Assembly (NCBI GenBank): GCA_012295275.1
Contig: CM022665.1
Coordinates: forward strand, 34,466,022-34,530,021
Reading direction: 5' to 3'
DNA length: 64,000 bases
Origin: Chrysomallon squamiferum
Lineage: Eukaryota; Mollusca; Gastropoda; Neomphalida; Peltospiridae
Made by a program: the position numbers and the translations under genes
Part shown: positions 10,836 to 23,700 of the stretch, piece after piece
How the letters are laid out: each line of letters begins with the position of its first letter
Position numbering within the stretch: position 1 is the first letter of the stretch
Notes under the pieces: generated by a model
Database searches by the model: none
The model's input: only the letters and a program-made list of their open reading frames with translations
Told to the model about the DNA's origin: nothing

Positions 10836-13301
10836 ATGGCAAAACCTACTAGTTTGCTTATTAACATGCTTCTTTTACATTCATTTTCACACAGTCAAAT
10901 TGAAAAAAGCATAAATATTACGTATATTCGAAATAAATGTGGCAAGACCATTGTTCAGTCGCCGTCGATGAATAAAAGAGGTAAGAACATTATAGAAAGG
11001 GATGAAAGTTTTGAAGCCAATATTCATTTTCAAAACATTGCAGTAACACTTAACAATACAAATTATGAAAAATATTTGAAGTTTTGGGCATTTGGTTCGC
11101 ATTTTAAAATTTATCTGAAAAAACAAAAACTATTTCATCCACATATGACAATAACCTCAAAAAGCCGAATTGAGACAAATATTGAGATACCCATGTTTTA
11201 TGTCGGATTCAATTATGATCCGTCCTTGTCAGTTGTACATGGAAGATTTTATAATAATACCTTCAATGGGACTATACACTGGAACAACAACATTATAATA
11301 ATATATTGTCCAGATGCCAAAATTCCTTACAATCACTTTAATGTAATTTTGTGTACAGTTACTCAGAAAGTGAATGTTTTTGAAACTAATAATAATAATT
11401 CTTGGGATATGTATTATCATGAACAACAAAACTATGAAAATTTCCTGACGAAATCGTTACCTCAAGATTGTAGTTACCTTAAGAATAAACGTATCAATAG
11501 CAGATTTAAACGTTCTGTTTTAAGTCCAAGATCCTGTCACTTGCATCTGGTTGCAGATCATTTATATTTCCGATATGCAGGTAGCTCACATATTGGAAGT
11601 ACCGTTGATTTAATGATGGTAAATATTGCCCAGGCAGATACTATATTTCGCCGTACTGATTTTGATGGTGATGGATTTGGTGATAATATTGGATTTGTTG
11701 TTGCTAACATAACTATTCACAAAAATTCAAACAGTCCAGATTATAAGTTAGGAAATGAACATATGGATGTATATGAGTATATAAAACAATTTTCAGAATA
11801 TGATTTTAGTAATTATTGCCTTGCTGTAGCCTTTACTTACAGAGAATTTGAAAATGGAGTTGTTGGTTTAGCATGGCTAGGCCAATCTAGTTCTGTTGGA
11901 CGTTCGGGAGGAATATGTGACACTGATTCATTGAATGATGAAGGTGAACTATTCAGTTATAATACATTGTTATTAAGTCAGCTAACTGCAGGAGAATTCT
12001 ATCCCACTTACATGTCTTCACTTGCACTGACACATGAATTGGGACACAGCTTTGGAGCTGTTCATGATGAAGTATCTAGCAAAACATGTGCTCCAAATGA
12101 TGATTATGGAAATTATATCATGTATCCATTTGTTATTACAGGATCAAAACCAAATAATAAGAAATTTTCACCCTGCAGTATTCAAAATATTAATCCTGTC
12201 ATTACCAAAAAAGGTTATTGTATAAAATTAGATACAGGTCCTGTTTGTGGCAATGCTATTCGAGAAGAGGGTGAACAGTGTGACTGTGGAACATCTGGGA
12301 CATGTCATTATATTGATCCATGCTGTTCACCTAGTGATGCTGATAATATGCTTGAAAAACCTTGCAAATTTCGTGCTGGGAAAATATGTTCGCCAAAGGA
12401 ATCACCATGTTGTGCAAAAAACTGTCAGCCAGTAAAATTAAAAGAAAATCATGTATGTAAGCTTAAGACTGACTGTGCATTTGAATCTTACTGTGATGGG
12501 AAAAGTTCTTCTTGTCCTGTGCCAGTACTTTATCCTGATGGAACATCATGTAATGGCGGAAGAATGAGATGTGAAGCAGGAAAATGTTCAAAAAGTATTT
12601 GTGAATGGTTAAATCTCAAAGACTGTCAGTGTATCAGTCACCCAAGTTTACTATGTTACGTTTGTTGTATGCCAAAACATGGAAATCAGTCCACCTGTGC
12701 CCCTGTAGGAACTTTTGAGGTTGCATCAGATGACTTAAAAAATCTTAGAAGTCAACATGGTCAGCCATGTAATCAAAATAAAGGATTTTGTGATCACAAT
12801 TATGAGTGTATAATGGCAAGTATTGATAGTGTTAACACCAGATTAAACAAGATATTTGGTACAGATTTTCAACAAGATATTAAAAACTGGTTCAGAAGGT
12901 TCTGGATTTTAGTATTTGCATTTTTTATTTTCATCTTGATTTTAACAGGAATATTTACCATGTTTTTTAAAAAATACCAAGATACCCATGTAGAGGCTCT
13001 GAGAGTGGCAAGACTAACAACAGCTCTTGAAGACTGTATACTACAAAAACATATATATTATAAAAAAATTGAATTATTTAAAGAAGAAATTGACAGAAAA
13101 ATAAATCAGTTAAAGAGAGGAAAAAATATTGACTCAACAGAAGCACTGGCACGGCTTTCTGCATTGTTTCCAGCAGCACCAATATTATTAATACTAGAAA
13201 TAATGAAGTTTTGTCCAAACGAAGAAATAGCAGTACGATATCTGTTGCTTCAAGGATTTCACATGCGTGCTTTTAAAGTGATAGTTCCGTATGTTAAGTA
13301 A
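10836..13301 (+). CDS. ADAM10-like membrane metalloprotease, intronless copy 1
   Basis: One uninterrupted frame of 821 residues. Order: signal peptide (about 1-20), prodomain, furin-type site RFKR (223-226), reprolysin protease domain, disintegrin domain (from about 467), cysteine-rich region to about 660, one membrane span (about 689-711) and a cytoplasmic tail of about 110 residues. The zinc site HELGHSFGAVHD (400-411) is complete, with a Met-turn near M429, so an active sheddase is expected. GLAW, SGGIC and NYIMY match the ADAM10 branch rather than ADAM17. Oddities: no introns; an acidic loop DFDGDGFGD (275-283); and a tail not resembling ADAM10, with a charged coiled-coil-like stretch (about 716-765) then LSALFPAAP...NEEIAVRYLLLQGF, resembling CUE/UBA folds. 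No clear cysteine switch. The start is supported by the same AATGGCAAAA context in copy 2. Targets unknown. Confidence 0.9.
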   Translation: MAKPTSLLINMLLLHSFSHSQIEKSINITYIRNKCGKTIVQSPSMNKRGKNIIERDESFEANIHFQNIAVTLNNTNYEKYLKFWAFGSHFKIYLKKQKLFHPHMTITSKSRIETNIEIPMFYVGFNYDPSLSVVHGRFYNNTFNGTIHWNNNIIIIYCPDAKIPYNHFNVILCTVTQKVNVFETNNNNSWDMYYHEQQNYENFLTKSLPQDCSYLKNKRINSRFKRSVLSPRSCHLHLVADHLYFRYAGSSHIGSTVDLMMVNIAQADTIFRRTDFDGDGFGDNIGFVVANITIHKNSNSPDYKLGNEHMDVYEYIKQFSEYDFSNYCLAVAFTYREFENGVVGLAWLGQSSSVGRSGGICDTDSLNDEGELFSYNTLLLSQLTAGEFYPTYMSSLALTHELGHSFGAVHDEVSSKTCAPNDDYGNYIMYPFVITGSKPNNKKFSPCSIQNINPVITKKGYCIKLDTGPVCGNAIREEGEQCDCGTSGTCHYIDPCCSPSDADNMLEKPCKFRAGKICSPKESPCCAKNCQPVKLKENHVCKLKTDCAFESYCDGKSSSCPVPVLYPDGTSCNGGRMRCEAGKCSKSICEWLNLKDCQCISHPSLLCYVCCMPKHGNQSTCAPVGTFEVASDDLKNLRSQHGQPCNQNKGFCDHNYECIMASIDSVNTRLNKIFGTDFQQDIKNWFRRFWILVFAFFIFILILTGIFTMFFKKYQDTHVEALRVARLTTALEDCILQKHIYYKKIELFKEEIDRKINQLKRGKNIDSTEALARLSALFPAAPILLILEIMKFCPNEEIAVRYLLLQGFHMRAFKVIVPYVK

Positions 13302-13304
13302 TTA

Positions 13305-13530
13305 GATGGAATGTAAAAACGAGGAGTTGATCTGACATTCTGTAAATGTCTTGTGATTTTATTGTTAATTATAGTTCATGTTATATGCAGAAGTAGGCTT
13401 ACTGATTGTTCTTTACACTCCTAAATTGAAAATTTGTATGATCTTCAAATTAAAGGTTTTAATTAGGGACGGAGGGGTGGTTGTTTTGAAATTCATGTTT
13501 GATAAACAATAGTTTGTTTTACAATTCTGT

Positions 13531-13561
<31 letters not shown>

Positions 13562-16500
13562 AGAAAAGGAAAACAGAATGAGTAAATAACTATAAGGGGG
13601 GAAAATCAGATGAAATACACAATTTGTTGCCATGTTATATGTGATATAATATTCTTACTTCAAACTCAGCATTTCATTTGAAACCATATGTAGAAATGCA
13701 GTCTTTAACTGAAGTGTGAGAGTAATGATGTCATTCTCTGTTAAAACCTGTGTATGTGTGTGTGTTTGTGCGGGGGGAAAGGCAGAACAGCATTCTTTAT
13801 ATGTCGGCTGTAATCCATGTTTTACAGTAATGCATGTTGGATACATCAGTCATTTGTTTTGTATACTATGAGAATATCAGTCAGTTATTAAAGTGGCTAT
13901 CTGGAACTGCCCATCATCAGAGAAAATTACAGTAGTAATTGTAGCTATTTGCAACATTATTTTGGTCATGTTTCAGGTAATATTGAATACATGTATATAT
14001 GTATTCATTTCTCTATTTGAGAATCTCTAAAAAGTGTATGGTACAGTTATGCAGAAATCAGCATGTCCGTAATTATTATTATTACCCCCAAAATCGGATA
14101 GCACACCAAGTACCGCACCTATTTTAGGTCAAGGTAAATTAAATCGCGGGAAATCCTGCAAAATTTCACTTAAGAGGAAACCTCTACTGGCTGCTAGACT
14201 CTTATTAGTTTGGATGGAGTAAAAATTTGTTAATAATTGGGAATTAGCATTATAGGCATGTGTTTAGGACGGCATATAGGGTGAAATTATTCAGCGATAC
14301 AGCGGGGTCTTCAGGTGAATATCATAATCATTATGCCATAATCCAATGCCAGATTAAAATTATTGTAGGCTTCTGGGTTAAATTAAATTAAATAACTTTT
14401 AACTACCTCTTTAAGGCCTTGGGGTTGTAGCCCTTAAAAAGAATGTCTTAATCTGGCACTGCCCAAATAGTAATGGTTGTCATCTCTGTGTATTTATTGT
14501 TGTTATATATAGTCTTTTCCAGTTTCCTTTGGATATAGAACATTAGAATTTCCTTTTCATTTAAATTTAAAGTTATATACTAATGAATCAATAATTCTAA
14601 TAATTGCATAAGAAATGTCAGGTAACACGCATTCAGTTTTGACCAATAAATTGGTTCGTGTTGGTAGCTTTTAAACTGATTTAAGTAAAAAATAAAAGGA
14701 AAAAAAAAAAAGGCCAGAGAAAACATAAATTGGCATTTGAACAACCTGTAAATCACGACAAATGTTTCATTTAAACGGTGTAAATTCATTCATATTTATT
14801 CAGTTTGCAGTGTCTGTTATATATGCATAGAATTCTTCAAAGCTGAAAGTGTGAAAGTGCATTTCGTATTTAAATTGGTTTGATCAATTTGTTTTTGTTT
14901 CTTAACTCTTTCAAAATACCATAATGTATAATTCGAATGTTTTACTTAAATAAAAATAACTAAATCTGATTGTAAGTTTATATTTAATTGAAAATTATTT
15001 ACTGTTGTATATTTTCAAATAATTCTAAAACTGTGACTTCAACTGTGTTGCAGTCAGAGTCTGCTATGAGTATTAATTATTTTAATGAAGTAATAAAGTG
15101 TTTGTTAAAATTGTTTTGGGGTGTCTTTGTTTTGTTTTTACTCCTCAGTACATTAATTTGAATGTTTCCCAATAATGCCTATGGTTCTTAACAGTCTGAA
15201 AAACCATTGACTGAAATGTTTGAATGCAGATTAAATAAGAAGTTTTATTCTGGTATGTTTTTGATAGAATGCCAATAAGATGACTTTTTTATTTTTCTCT
15301 GTTATCTTTAAAAAACTGTTAAAGGGACAAGAAAACATGGAGGGAGAATCAGTCTGACTGAATGTTATGAACTTGTATATAAGCATCTTTTATATTCAAA
15401 AAAAAAAAATAAAAATAAAATACAATTATATATTATCACTTGCAATTAGCAGTGTTAATCCAGATTTCAGCACCAGACAGTCTTAAAAATTAATTTTCAT
15501 CTTAAACTGGAGGCCATTTAAAATTCTCAAATTTTTCGACTATAACTGAAAAAGTTATTCTGTCATCATTTAACAATTTTTTGTTGATTTTATTGTTGTT
15601 TTGTTTGTTTAATTGTTTTAAACAACTTCCATAAATAATTTCTATCCAAAGCAAAAGTTTTTTTTTGAATTGTAGTTTTTGTCTAGATTATCTCACTCTG
15701 TTTCGGCAGTTGTTGAAAATATCTCTATTTTTTTATTGTTCATGTGTGTATGTGTGCCATTTTTCAGGGAATTTTCCCATTACTCATTGTATAATAACAC
15801 CCCCCTCACAAAGTTTATCAGTGTTTCTTGAAATATTTCAGTGTCATTCACCATCAAGTCTTTAACACATAATGTCATTCCTTACAACTTTGTTGATTTT
15901 TGTCATACTTTTACATGTGGGTGGAAAAAATATATAATAATCAAAAAAACAAAAAACCAACAAAAAAAACCAAACAAACAAAACGTAAGTTAATTTATTT
16001 ATTACATGTATTTTGTTTCAACATCCAGTTGAAAATGCACTGTCTCTGTTATCTCCATCCTAACTCAAGTACAATAAAAATGTAATGTTAAATATATCAT
16101 TAATATAAAGTCACTATAAGTATAGAAACATAGTAATTATTTTCCAGCAGATATTTATTGTGATCTTATATTTATGACGCAGAATATGAACCTAGCTGTT
16201 AATAACTAAATGTATATTATTGTGCTCTGTAGCAGTTAACTCAAAATAAAGTAATTTCAGAGTAATTCACAAAACCTTTTTTTTTTTTTAATAATTGTTT
16301 TAAAACAAAATTTCATTTTAATTTGTAAAACTTATTATTTATTTACAAAATAATTTTAATCCTTTAAAGCTTTGTTATCACAGCTTTCAGTAATATTTGA
16401 AAATTACATTACCAGTAACAAATTCTCTAACAGAAAACATCAAGTGGTTTCATGATAAAGTTCAAATACTGTTACCCAAATAAATAAAAGATGTTCATTT
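13305..16500. other. intergenic region between ADAM copy 1 and its pseudogene
   Basis: A+T-rich sequence with a (TA)n run near 13531-13555, a GT-rich patch near 13750-13770 and a possible repeat fragment at 14085-14464. Open frames are short and featureless. No gene seen. Confidence 0.5.
14342..14464. repeat. possible short inverted-repeat element
   Basis: TGCCAGATTAAAAT at about 14347 is matched in inverse by CTTAATCTGGCA at about 14448-14459, enclosing about 100 bases. The sequence to its left (14085-14340) is less A+T-rich than its surroundings and may belong to the same dispersed repeat. No target-site duplication was identified. Confidence 0.35.
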
Positions 16501-16538
16501 TAAATGTATGAAATTTAACGGTCTACAATTTCGCACAA

Positions 16539-16560
16539 ACGGAAATAATAACGGAAGTTA
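16539..16560 (+). promoter_or_regulatory. shared upstream motif with ETS-like core, ADAM pseudogene
   Basis: ACGGAAATAATAACGGAAGT lies about 60 bases before the ancestral start codon at 16621. It is one base shorter in the core than at ADAM copy 1 (AACGG versus AACCGG). Probably a relic promoter element. Confidence 0.45.
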
Positions 16561-16620
16561 ATTCAAGATGACCCCAAAAAGTTTTCCAATGTTCAGTAAC
16601 AATTTTAAAGCATGAGAAAA

Positions 16621-19017
16621 ATGAAGAAAACTGAAAAGTAGAATGCTTATTAATATTTTATTCTTACATTCATTTTCACAAGGATTATTAAAAAGTAACT
16701 CCAATACTAAATAGGTATCTCAGCCACCATCGACGGATGTCAGTCACACTACTGAGATAGATCAAACTTTAGAAACCGATGTTCATATTCGAAGCATTGC
16801 AATAATGATTAATAATGTGAAAAATATCTAAAATTTGGGGCATTTGGTTAACATTTTAACCTTTATCTGAAAAAAAACCCCAAAAAAACAGCAGCTCTGT
16901 CGTCCACAAAATTAATGACATTAATCCACAAAGGAGGAATTAACGCAACCAATGAGATGCTAATATTTTAAGAAGGATTAAATTATGACCATTCTTTGTC
17001 TGTTGCACGTGGAAGATTTTATAGTAAATAACTTCAAAGGAAATATAAAATGGAATAAAACCCTTATATTAATCGAATGTCCAGATGTCAAGCTTACTCA
17101 AATTCATTTTAATGTCTTTTCGTGTACAATTCAGAAAGTGAATGTTTTTGAAAACAGTAATGATAGTTTATGGGATGATTATTATCATGTAGAACAAAAT
17201 TTTGAAAACTTTCAGATCAAATTGTTGACTCAAGACTTCAATTACATTAAAAAGAAAAACATCTACAGCAGACTCAAACGCTCAACTTCTGATCGAAAAT
17301 CGCTGTCACATATAGTTGCAGATCATTTTTATTTTAAATACGTTGGTAATATGAACGTTGGCAGTACAGTTGAATTAATGATGGAAAGTATTGCGGTGGC
17401 AGATAACATTTTTCATAGAACTGATTTCAATGATGTTGGATACGGCGATAATATTGTGTTTTTTGTTTCTAAGATTACAATTTACAAATACCCATTTGTT
17501 CCAAATAACAGGTTAGACAAAGAAGGGTTGACTGTTTTTTGAATATTAACGCTATTTCTCACTACAAAATTTTATTGACTATTGCCTTGGGCTTGGCTTT
17601 ACTTACATAAACTTTCCTAAAAGAATTTTAGGTACAGCAAAGGTGGCTTCTGCTCATCCCTTTCATGAACGTGGATTATGTAGTGATAAAAATATGTTGT
17701 CAGTGCTTCGATGGTGAAATGTTTCATGGTTGCACTGGTATTAGTACATGAATTTGGCTACAGTTTTGGCTCACTTCACGAGAATGTGCGTGACAAAATA
17801 TGTGCTCCAAATGATGATTTTGGCTATTATATTATGCATAAAAGTGCTGTCATAAGAAATAAACCAAATCATGACAAATTTTCACCGTGCAGTATTCAAT
17901 AAATTAATCCGTCATTATTAAGAAAGGTTCATGTTTAAAAATGGAAACAGGTCCTGTTTGTGGGAATGGTATTCGAGAAGACGGTGAAGATTGCAACTGT
18001 GGGACAATTGGAACATGTCGTTATATTGATCCATGTTGTACTGCTAGTGATACTTCCAACAGATGTGATCAACCTTGCACTTTTGGCACTGGCAAAATAT
18101 GTTCACCGAAGCCATCACCATGTTGTTCATATAAATGTTGGCCAGTAAGTTTAAATGAAAGAAAAGTTCGTAAACATCAAACTGATTGTGCTTTTGAATC
18201 TCACTGTAATGGATTCAATTCTTCATGTCTGGAACCAAGTTATTTTCCTGATGGAAAGTCTTGTAATGGTGGAAGAATGAGATGTTATGCAGGAAATGTA
18301 CAAAAAGTATTTGTAAATGGTTAAATCTCAAAGACTGTCAGTGTATCAATAACCCAGGTTTATTATGTTACATTTGTTGTATTCCAAAAAATGCAAATCA
18401 ATCTGCCTGTGCTCCTGCAGGTACTTTCAGTTTGCATCAGATGACTTAAAAAGTCTATGCATCATCATGGTTAGCCATGTAATGGAGATCAAGGTTTTTG
18501 TGATGAAAATCATGAGTGTATTATGGCACATATCAACAAGATTAACAAAAGAATATATTCATTTTTCAGTACTGACTTTTACAATTGTATTACAATGTGG
18601 TTCAATAAATATTTGTTACTAGTGTTTGCAGGACTTACTGTTATGCTAATATTCATTGCATTGTTTTTCATGATCCAAAAAACCCACAGTGACATGCACA
18701 TAGATGCAATCTGAGTGACAAAGCAGATAATTGCACGCATTGATATAATACATCAAAAACATGTTTATTATAGAAAACTTATAGAATTTAAAAATGAAAT
18801 CAATTACAAAATCATTCAAGTGGAAGTCTGAAAAAATATTGATTTGGCAGAAGCAGCCGCACATCTTACTATATTATTTCCAACAGCACCACTTTTGTTA
18901 GTAACAGAAATAATTAAATTTAGTTCAAATGAAGAAGCAGTTCAAATTATGATGGTTTGAGGCTACCCAATGTGGACATTTAATGTATCACTTCCCGAAA
19001 ATAATTCTTCTTTGTAA
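16621..19017 (+). pseudogene. decayed ADAM10-like copy
   Basis: The whole length aligns with the two intact copies, from an ATG at 16621 to TAA at 19015-19017, but the frame is broken many times. A TAG follows six codons after the start, and there are frameshifts in the prodomain, protease domain, cysteine-rich region and tail. Long readable pieces remain: late prodomain and early protease domain (16985-17542, with an SRLKRS furin-like site), the zinc-site region (17711-17902), the disintegrin region (17941-18324) and the membrane segment (about 18600-18690). The zinc motif reads HEFGYSFGSLHE: the second His is Tyr and the final Asp is Glu, so the site could not bind zinc normally. The acidic loop has decayed to DFNDVGYGD. 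The coiled-coil and CUE-like tail is still traceable (LFPTAP near 18880), so that tail predates the duplication. Confidence 0.93.
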
Positions 19018-20717
19018 ACATCGTTGGTACAAATAATCTGAAGAAATGTTAAACTGGTTAATTTAACCATAATATGAAATAACTAATGTTAACTACCTTA
19101 TCTTCGAGTTGAAACTCACTCATCACTTAAATTTTTTACCTTACTTGAATGATAATGATTACATTTAATTTCTCGTTTGTTTATCTGTAACATAAAATGA
19201 TTAATTCCTGCATTCTTTCAATAACAAACAAAATAATTTTTGTGGGATATTTTTGCAGTGTAGGTTTAAACCTTTTCAACAGACGTTTTACTGATTATTG
19301 TGCTATGATTTGTTGTTTTGCTATTGATATAAAACTGTCTAAAATAATTTTGGTTGTCACGTCAACAAGTTTCTTCCCATCACAACATTGCCAAAAATAT
19401 GATGTGAAACATGTGTTTTTCATATTCAAAATGAAAATGTTCATAATTATAGCATTAATTTTCAGAGAAAATGTTTTCTTGTTTCTCTCATATAAAATCT
19501 CTCAATACTTTAATTTAAAGTCTGTGTGTCTTCAATTAAAATAATATTTAAAATAATAAATGCTACAGAAATTTCAAGCTGTGAGGAAAACTATGATACA
19601 AAACAGGTAACTAATTCCAATTTCAGAAGGGGAAAAGGAAAAAAAAAATAAAAAAATAGTGGCATTCACATACATTAAAGGTAACAGTAGGAAAAAGAAA
19701 ACCAAAAACATAGTTGACATGTAATTATTTGATGAAAATCTATAATTGTGTAACGTTTTATGTTCAGTAACACTAATATAGATCTAATAAATGCATTTAA
19801 TTTTTGAAGATAAGAATGGTCTGAAAGAATAACAGACAGATATTTTTTCTTTCTCAAGGGGATAGTTGTGTCTTTTATCTAAATTAAGATTTGATTCATT
19901 CTAAACCTGTGAATTTTTGCTTTCGTGGTTCACTTGATTATAAATAATCACACTTCTACAGAACTTCATGAAATGTTTATAATTAGACACCAGATTGATA
20001 ATTCTAACAGATTATTATTTATAATATAAGTTTTTTTTGTTTTGAAAAACATGAAGCATTAGTAAATATTTTAAAATCATGTTTTCCTGTTTGTGGGAAG
20101 TTGCATGTTGAAGATCCTGAAAGATACCCGTGATGGTAATGGGTTTCCACTTGCATTATGATTATTACATAATAAACATTAACAGTAATATGCATTAATT
20201 CTTTCCAAACAGTATACACAACATTAGAGCTCATACAAATGCTTTAAAAAACTTTGTTTAAATGATTTTGTTATCCATAATACAATTTTTAGGATCAATA
20301 AATCTTCCTGTAGTTTCTGTACTATGTTTTTCATTACACAATGTTATACACATTATTTTGTTAAAAGCCTTCAATAAAATGTATATAAAACTTATGCTAA
20401 AGAATCTACATTACATAATAAAGTTTACACAAGCTGCTCTTTAATGAACTGTGGATCTTTAATCAAGTTACATTATTCTGTGCATGGAAAATATCACATT
20501 GCTATTTATATTTAACTTGATGGTATGATTTATTTAAGTACCTTTAACCTTATAGTCCTAGACGTTTTTCCAATATTTCCAAATAATTAATTTCACTGAA
20601 TGGATATTCTAAATTTCGTGTAAGTCTGTATTTATCTAAAAACTGTAAGCTATTATATGTTTGTTTTTGGAAAATAAAACAAATGTTTAATCCAGATTCT
20701 TTGCTCAGCATTTTTCT
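19018..20717. other. intergenic region between ADAM pseudogene and SDE2 3' end
   Basis: A+T-rich, with short open frames only and no recognisable domain. The 3' UTR of SDE2 (minus strand) should lie in the right part; its end was not fixed. Confidence 0.5.
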
Positions 20718-23700
20718 TCAGGACTGTTTTTTAATTTTTGCTTTTCCCTTCTGTGGTTTACTGAGCAAAGATGGATCTATCTCATCTGGTTTCAGATCTT
20801 TCACAGAAAACAGTTTCTTGGCTCTCTCTTGTAAAGTCCCTCCACACTTTAATCCACGTCTCACCAACTCTGCTTTAAGATTATCAAGTCCAAGAGCATC
20901 AAGCTCTGAAACAGTTTCAATCATAGACAGATCCAAAGGCTCCATCTTCTGAAAAAAGAACAAGACGGAAAACTATATGTATCAAACTGCAAAATACATG
21001 TAGGTATAATTATTGAAATAAAAATCAATTCAATGGATTAAAGACTGGATACAATGGAACCGCAATCACTAGGTAACCAAAAAGTGGAAATAATTTTTAT
21101 TAAATCTAAGTCAAAATATGCAATTAGTTATCCACATAAATACTTGACTAACACATTTTCATTAACTGAAAAAAATTTGAATTTGGAAAAATGTCTATCT
21201 GTATGGATTTAGAATGATAGGCTGGAAATCTCTAATATTAATAAATTACCCCTGCACCACCCTTAAAGAAAAAATGGATACTTATTGAAGTCAGTTGAAC
21301 AAAAATCTGATACCTTTGCAAAAACCTGATACTATTCCCCCATATTTTATTATTATTTATATTGTTAACAGGGTTCAGGTTTGAAAAATATAACACTATT
21401 TAAATAAATAAAATGAATTTACATGGGTTCTTCAAGAATTATTTTCTTACAATGGAAATATAATTAATTCTTTATTGGATTTTGTACCATTTCCTTTTTC
21501 TCGATGTTACTTCCAACCATTTCCTGACCTGCATATACATGATATGTTAAACTAGCTGTTAAAGTATTTGTGGAGGAACTGTTTTCTGATGAGTTTCCAC
21601 TTTCTTCTATTTGTATTTCTGTGACAGTATCTTTTTCAGAATTAACGCTGTCCATTTCATCTGTTTCAGCAAGACAGGGATTATTTTCAGTAGTATCAGT
21701 GTTTTCTGTTATGGAACAAATTTCAGCAGAGCTAGTGCTCTCTAAACCTGAAGATGTTTCAGCAGCACACAAGTTTTTCCTAGTGGAACTTGTTTCAGTA
21801 ATACCAGAGATTTCTCGATTAAGTGAAAGTGTTTTTGTTTCTTCAAAACTTCCAATTTCTGCCTCTGAGTGTTTGCCTTTTTCTTCACTACATTCACTTT
21901 TATCAGTACATTTCATTGCTGGTCTAGTACTGCCATTGCCTACAGAGCAACTTTCAGTTGATGGTTCACTTCTTTCTTCAGAAGAATCATCACTGTCTAA
22001 TTCATCCAAATCCACACCAAGCCTGTAAATATGATTAAGAATCCAAGAACTCAGTTACTTATCTTACAAAATATTTGCATTCATTATTCACATGTATTAT
22101 TTTTCTTTATTAATCAATCAGCTATCACAAAAGCTGCCTGCATCACAGTAGTTGACCATGTTAAAATAAAATAATACATAGATCTTTTGGACACATTTGA
22201 AATGAACTATAATCATTACTGAAATAAAAAAACCACAACTCCCCCAACAAATAATAAGTTGAAAAACTGATGAATAAAAATGTCATTAAATAGCATCTAT
22301 AACAAGGCAAATATAAGAAACACCATACAATATTATATAGCCGTAGCAGAAACTATGACAAGAAGTTAACATATTTAAATTGTTTCGCCATTCAATATTA
22401 AACAAACTGTGTTACTGTGAAATAAAAAACAAAATGTTCCAAAATTCTAAAACATTAGAAATAATTAAAACAAAATACTAGTGCTTTAGTGATGAGTAAT
22501 TAATATTAATGAAGTAGCGTAATTTCATTATTTGCAAATATATTAAAATTACTTTTGCTTTCTGTAGTACTTTATAACATTTTTGATCTAAGGACTGGGA
22601 CCAAAGATGGTGAAAAAGGAAATCTGTAGCTGCCCCTCTGTGGACTACACCTTTCTGGTTAGCAGCATGTTTTGTTGTGTGTTTTTTTTTGTTGTTTTTT
22701 TGCATTTTTATAGTAACTAAATCTGTTTTAACAAATTAATATTAAAATATATGACAAACCATTCTTTGGGTTTCTTTGTCTTGACAAGATCTCCAGGTCC
22801 AGCCTTTCTCTTTCTGTCAGATTTTTCGGATATTACCATTTCAGATGTCACAGTCGAAGTAGGGGTAGGTTTTGACTGCACTCTGGCAAGACCTGTACAT
22901 GACGTAAGTTAAAATATATCACTAAAAGTTATTATAAAACAACATTAAAATATGATAAATTTTAATTCAGGCTAATTTGTGACCAAATGAGCATTTTCTG
23001 CCATATTTTTGGGGTAATCCACCAGTTTAAACATTCAGCTAAGGCTTTCAGCTGTTAAGTGATCTAATTTAAAATGTTACTTTGAAAACATATTACAAAA
23101 ATATGTTTTATTACTGCCTTTTGAAAATACAGGAATGGTGATGTAATTAAATCTTCTTGTAGCCATTCTGAACATTATGCATGATTAAATCAAATAAGTT
23201 TAAGAGTTAATTTTTACTGACTTTAGTGAAATAAAATAAAATGTATGGATGAAACTTTTTCTTTTTTTTTAGATATAATTATTTCTATATGATTTCAGAG
23301 GAGATAATTTTTTTAAATACTGCATTTAATGACTTGTACAGGACAGTGGTGTAGCTAGGAGAAGAACAAAGGAATGGCTGCTTCCCTTGAGAACATTTGT
23401 AAAAAGTGGCGGCTTTTCAACAATTTTTAGTTCAGTTGTACTTATCATTATCATTATCATCATCATCATCATCGTTACTATTATTATTATTATCATCATC
23501 ATCATAAGCCTTGCAAGAATTTTCTGGACTCATTACTTAATTTTCTATGGCTCCCACTTCCCAGCCTCTATTGAAAGAGAGTTGGCTTCCAGCGTGGATT
23601 ATAATAAAGTAATTAATAGATGGTTTTGCTGGTTTGAAACACAGATGAAAAAGACTGCTGTACATGATTTTTCAAATGTTTTGTTTTATTTTACATTTAA

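Noticed and set aside
21570..22028. 152-codon frame on the plus strand
   Set aside because: Antisense shadow of SDE2 exon 6, which has matching splice borders and homology on the minus strand.
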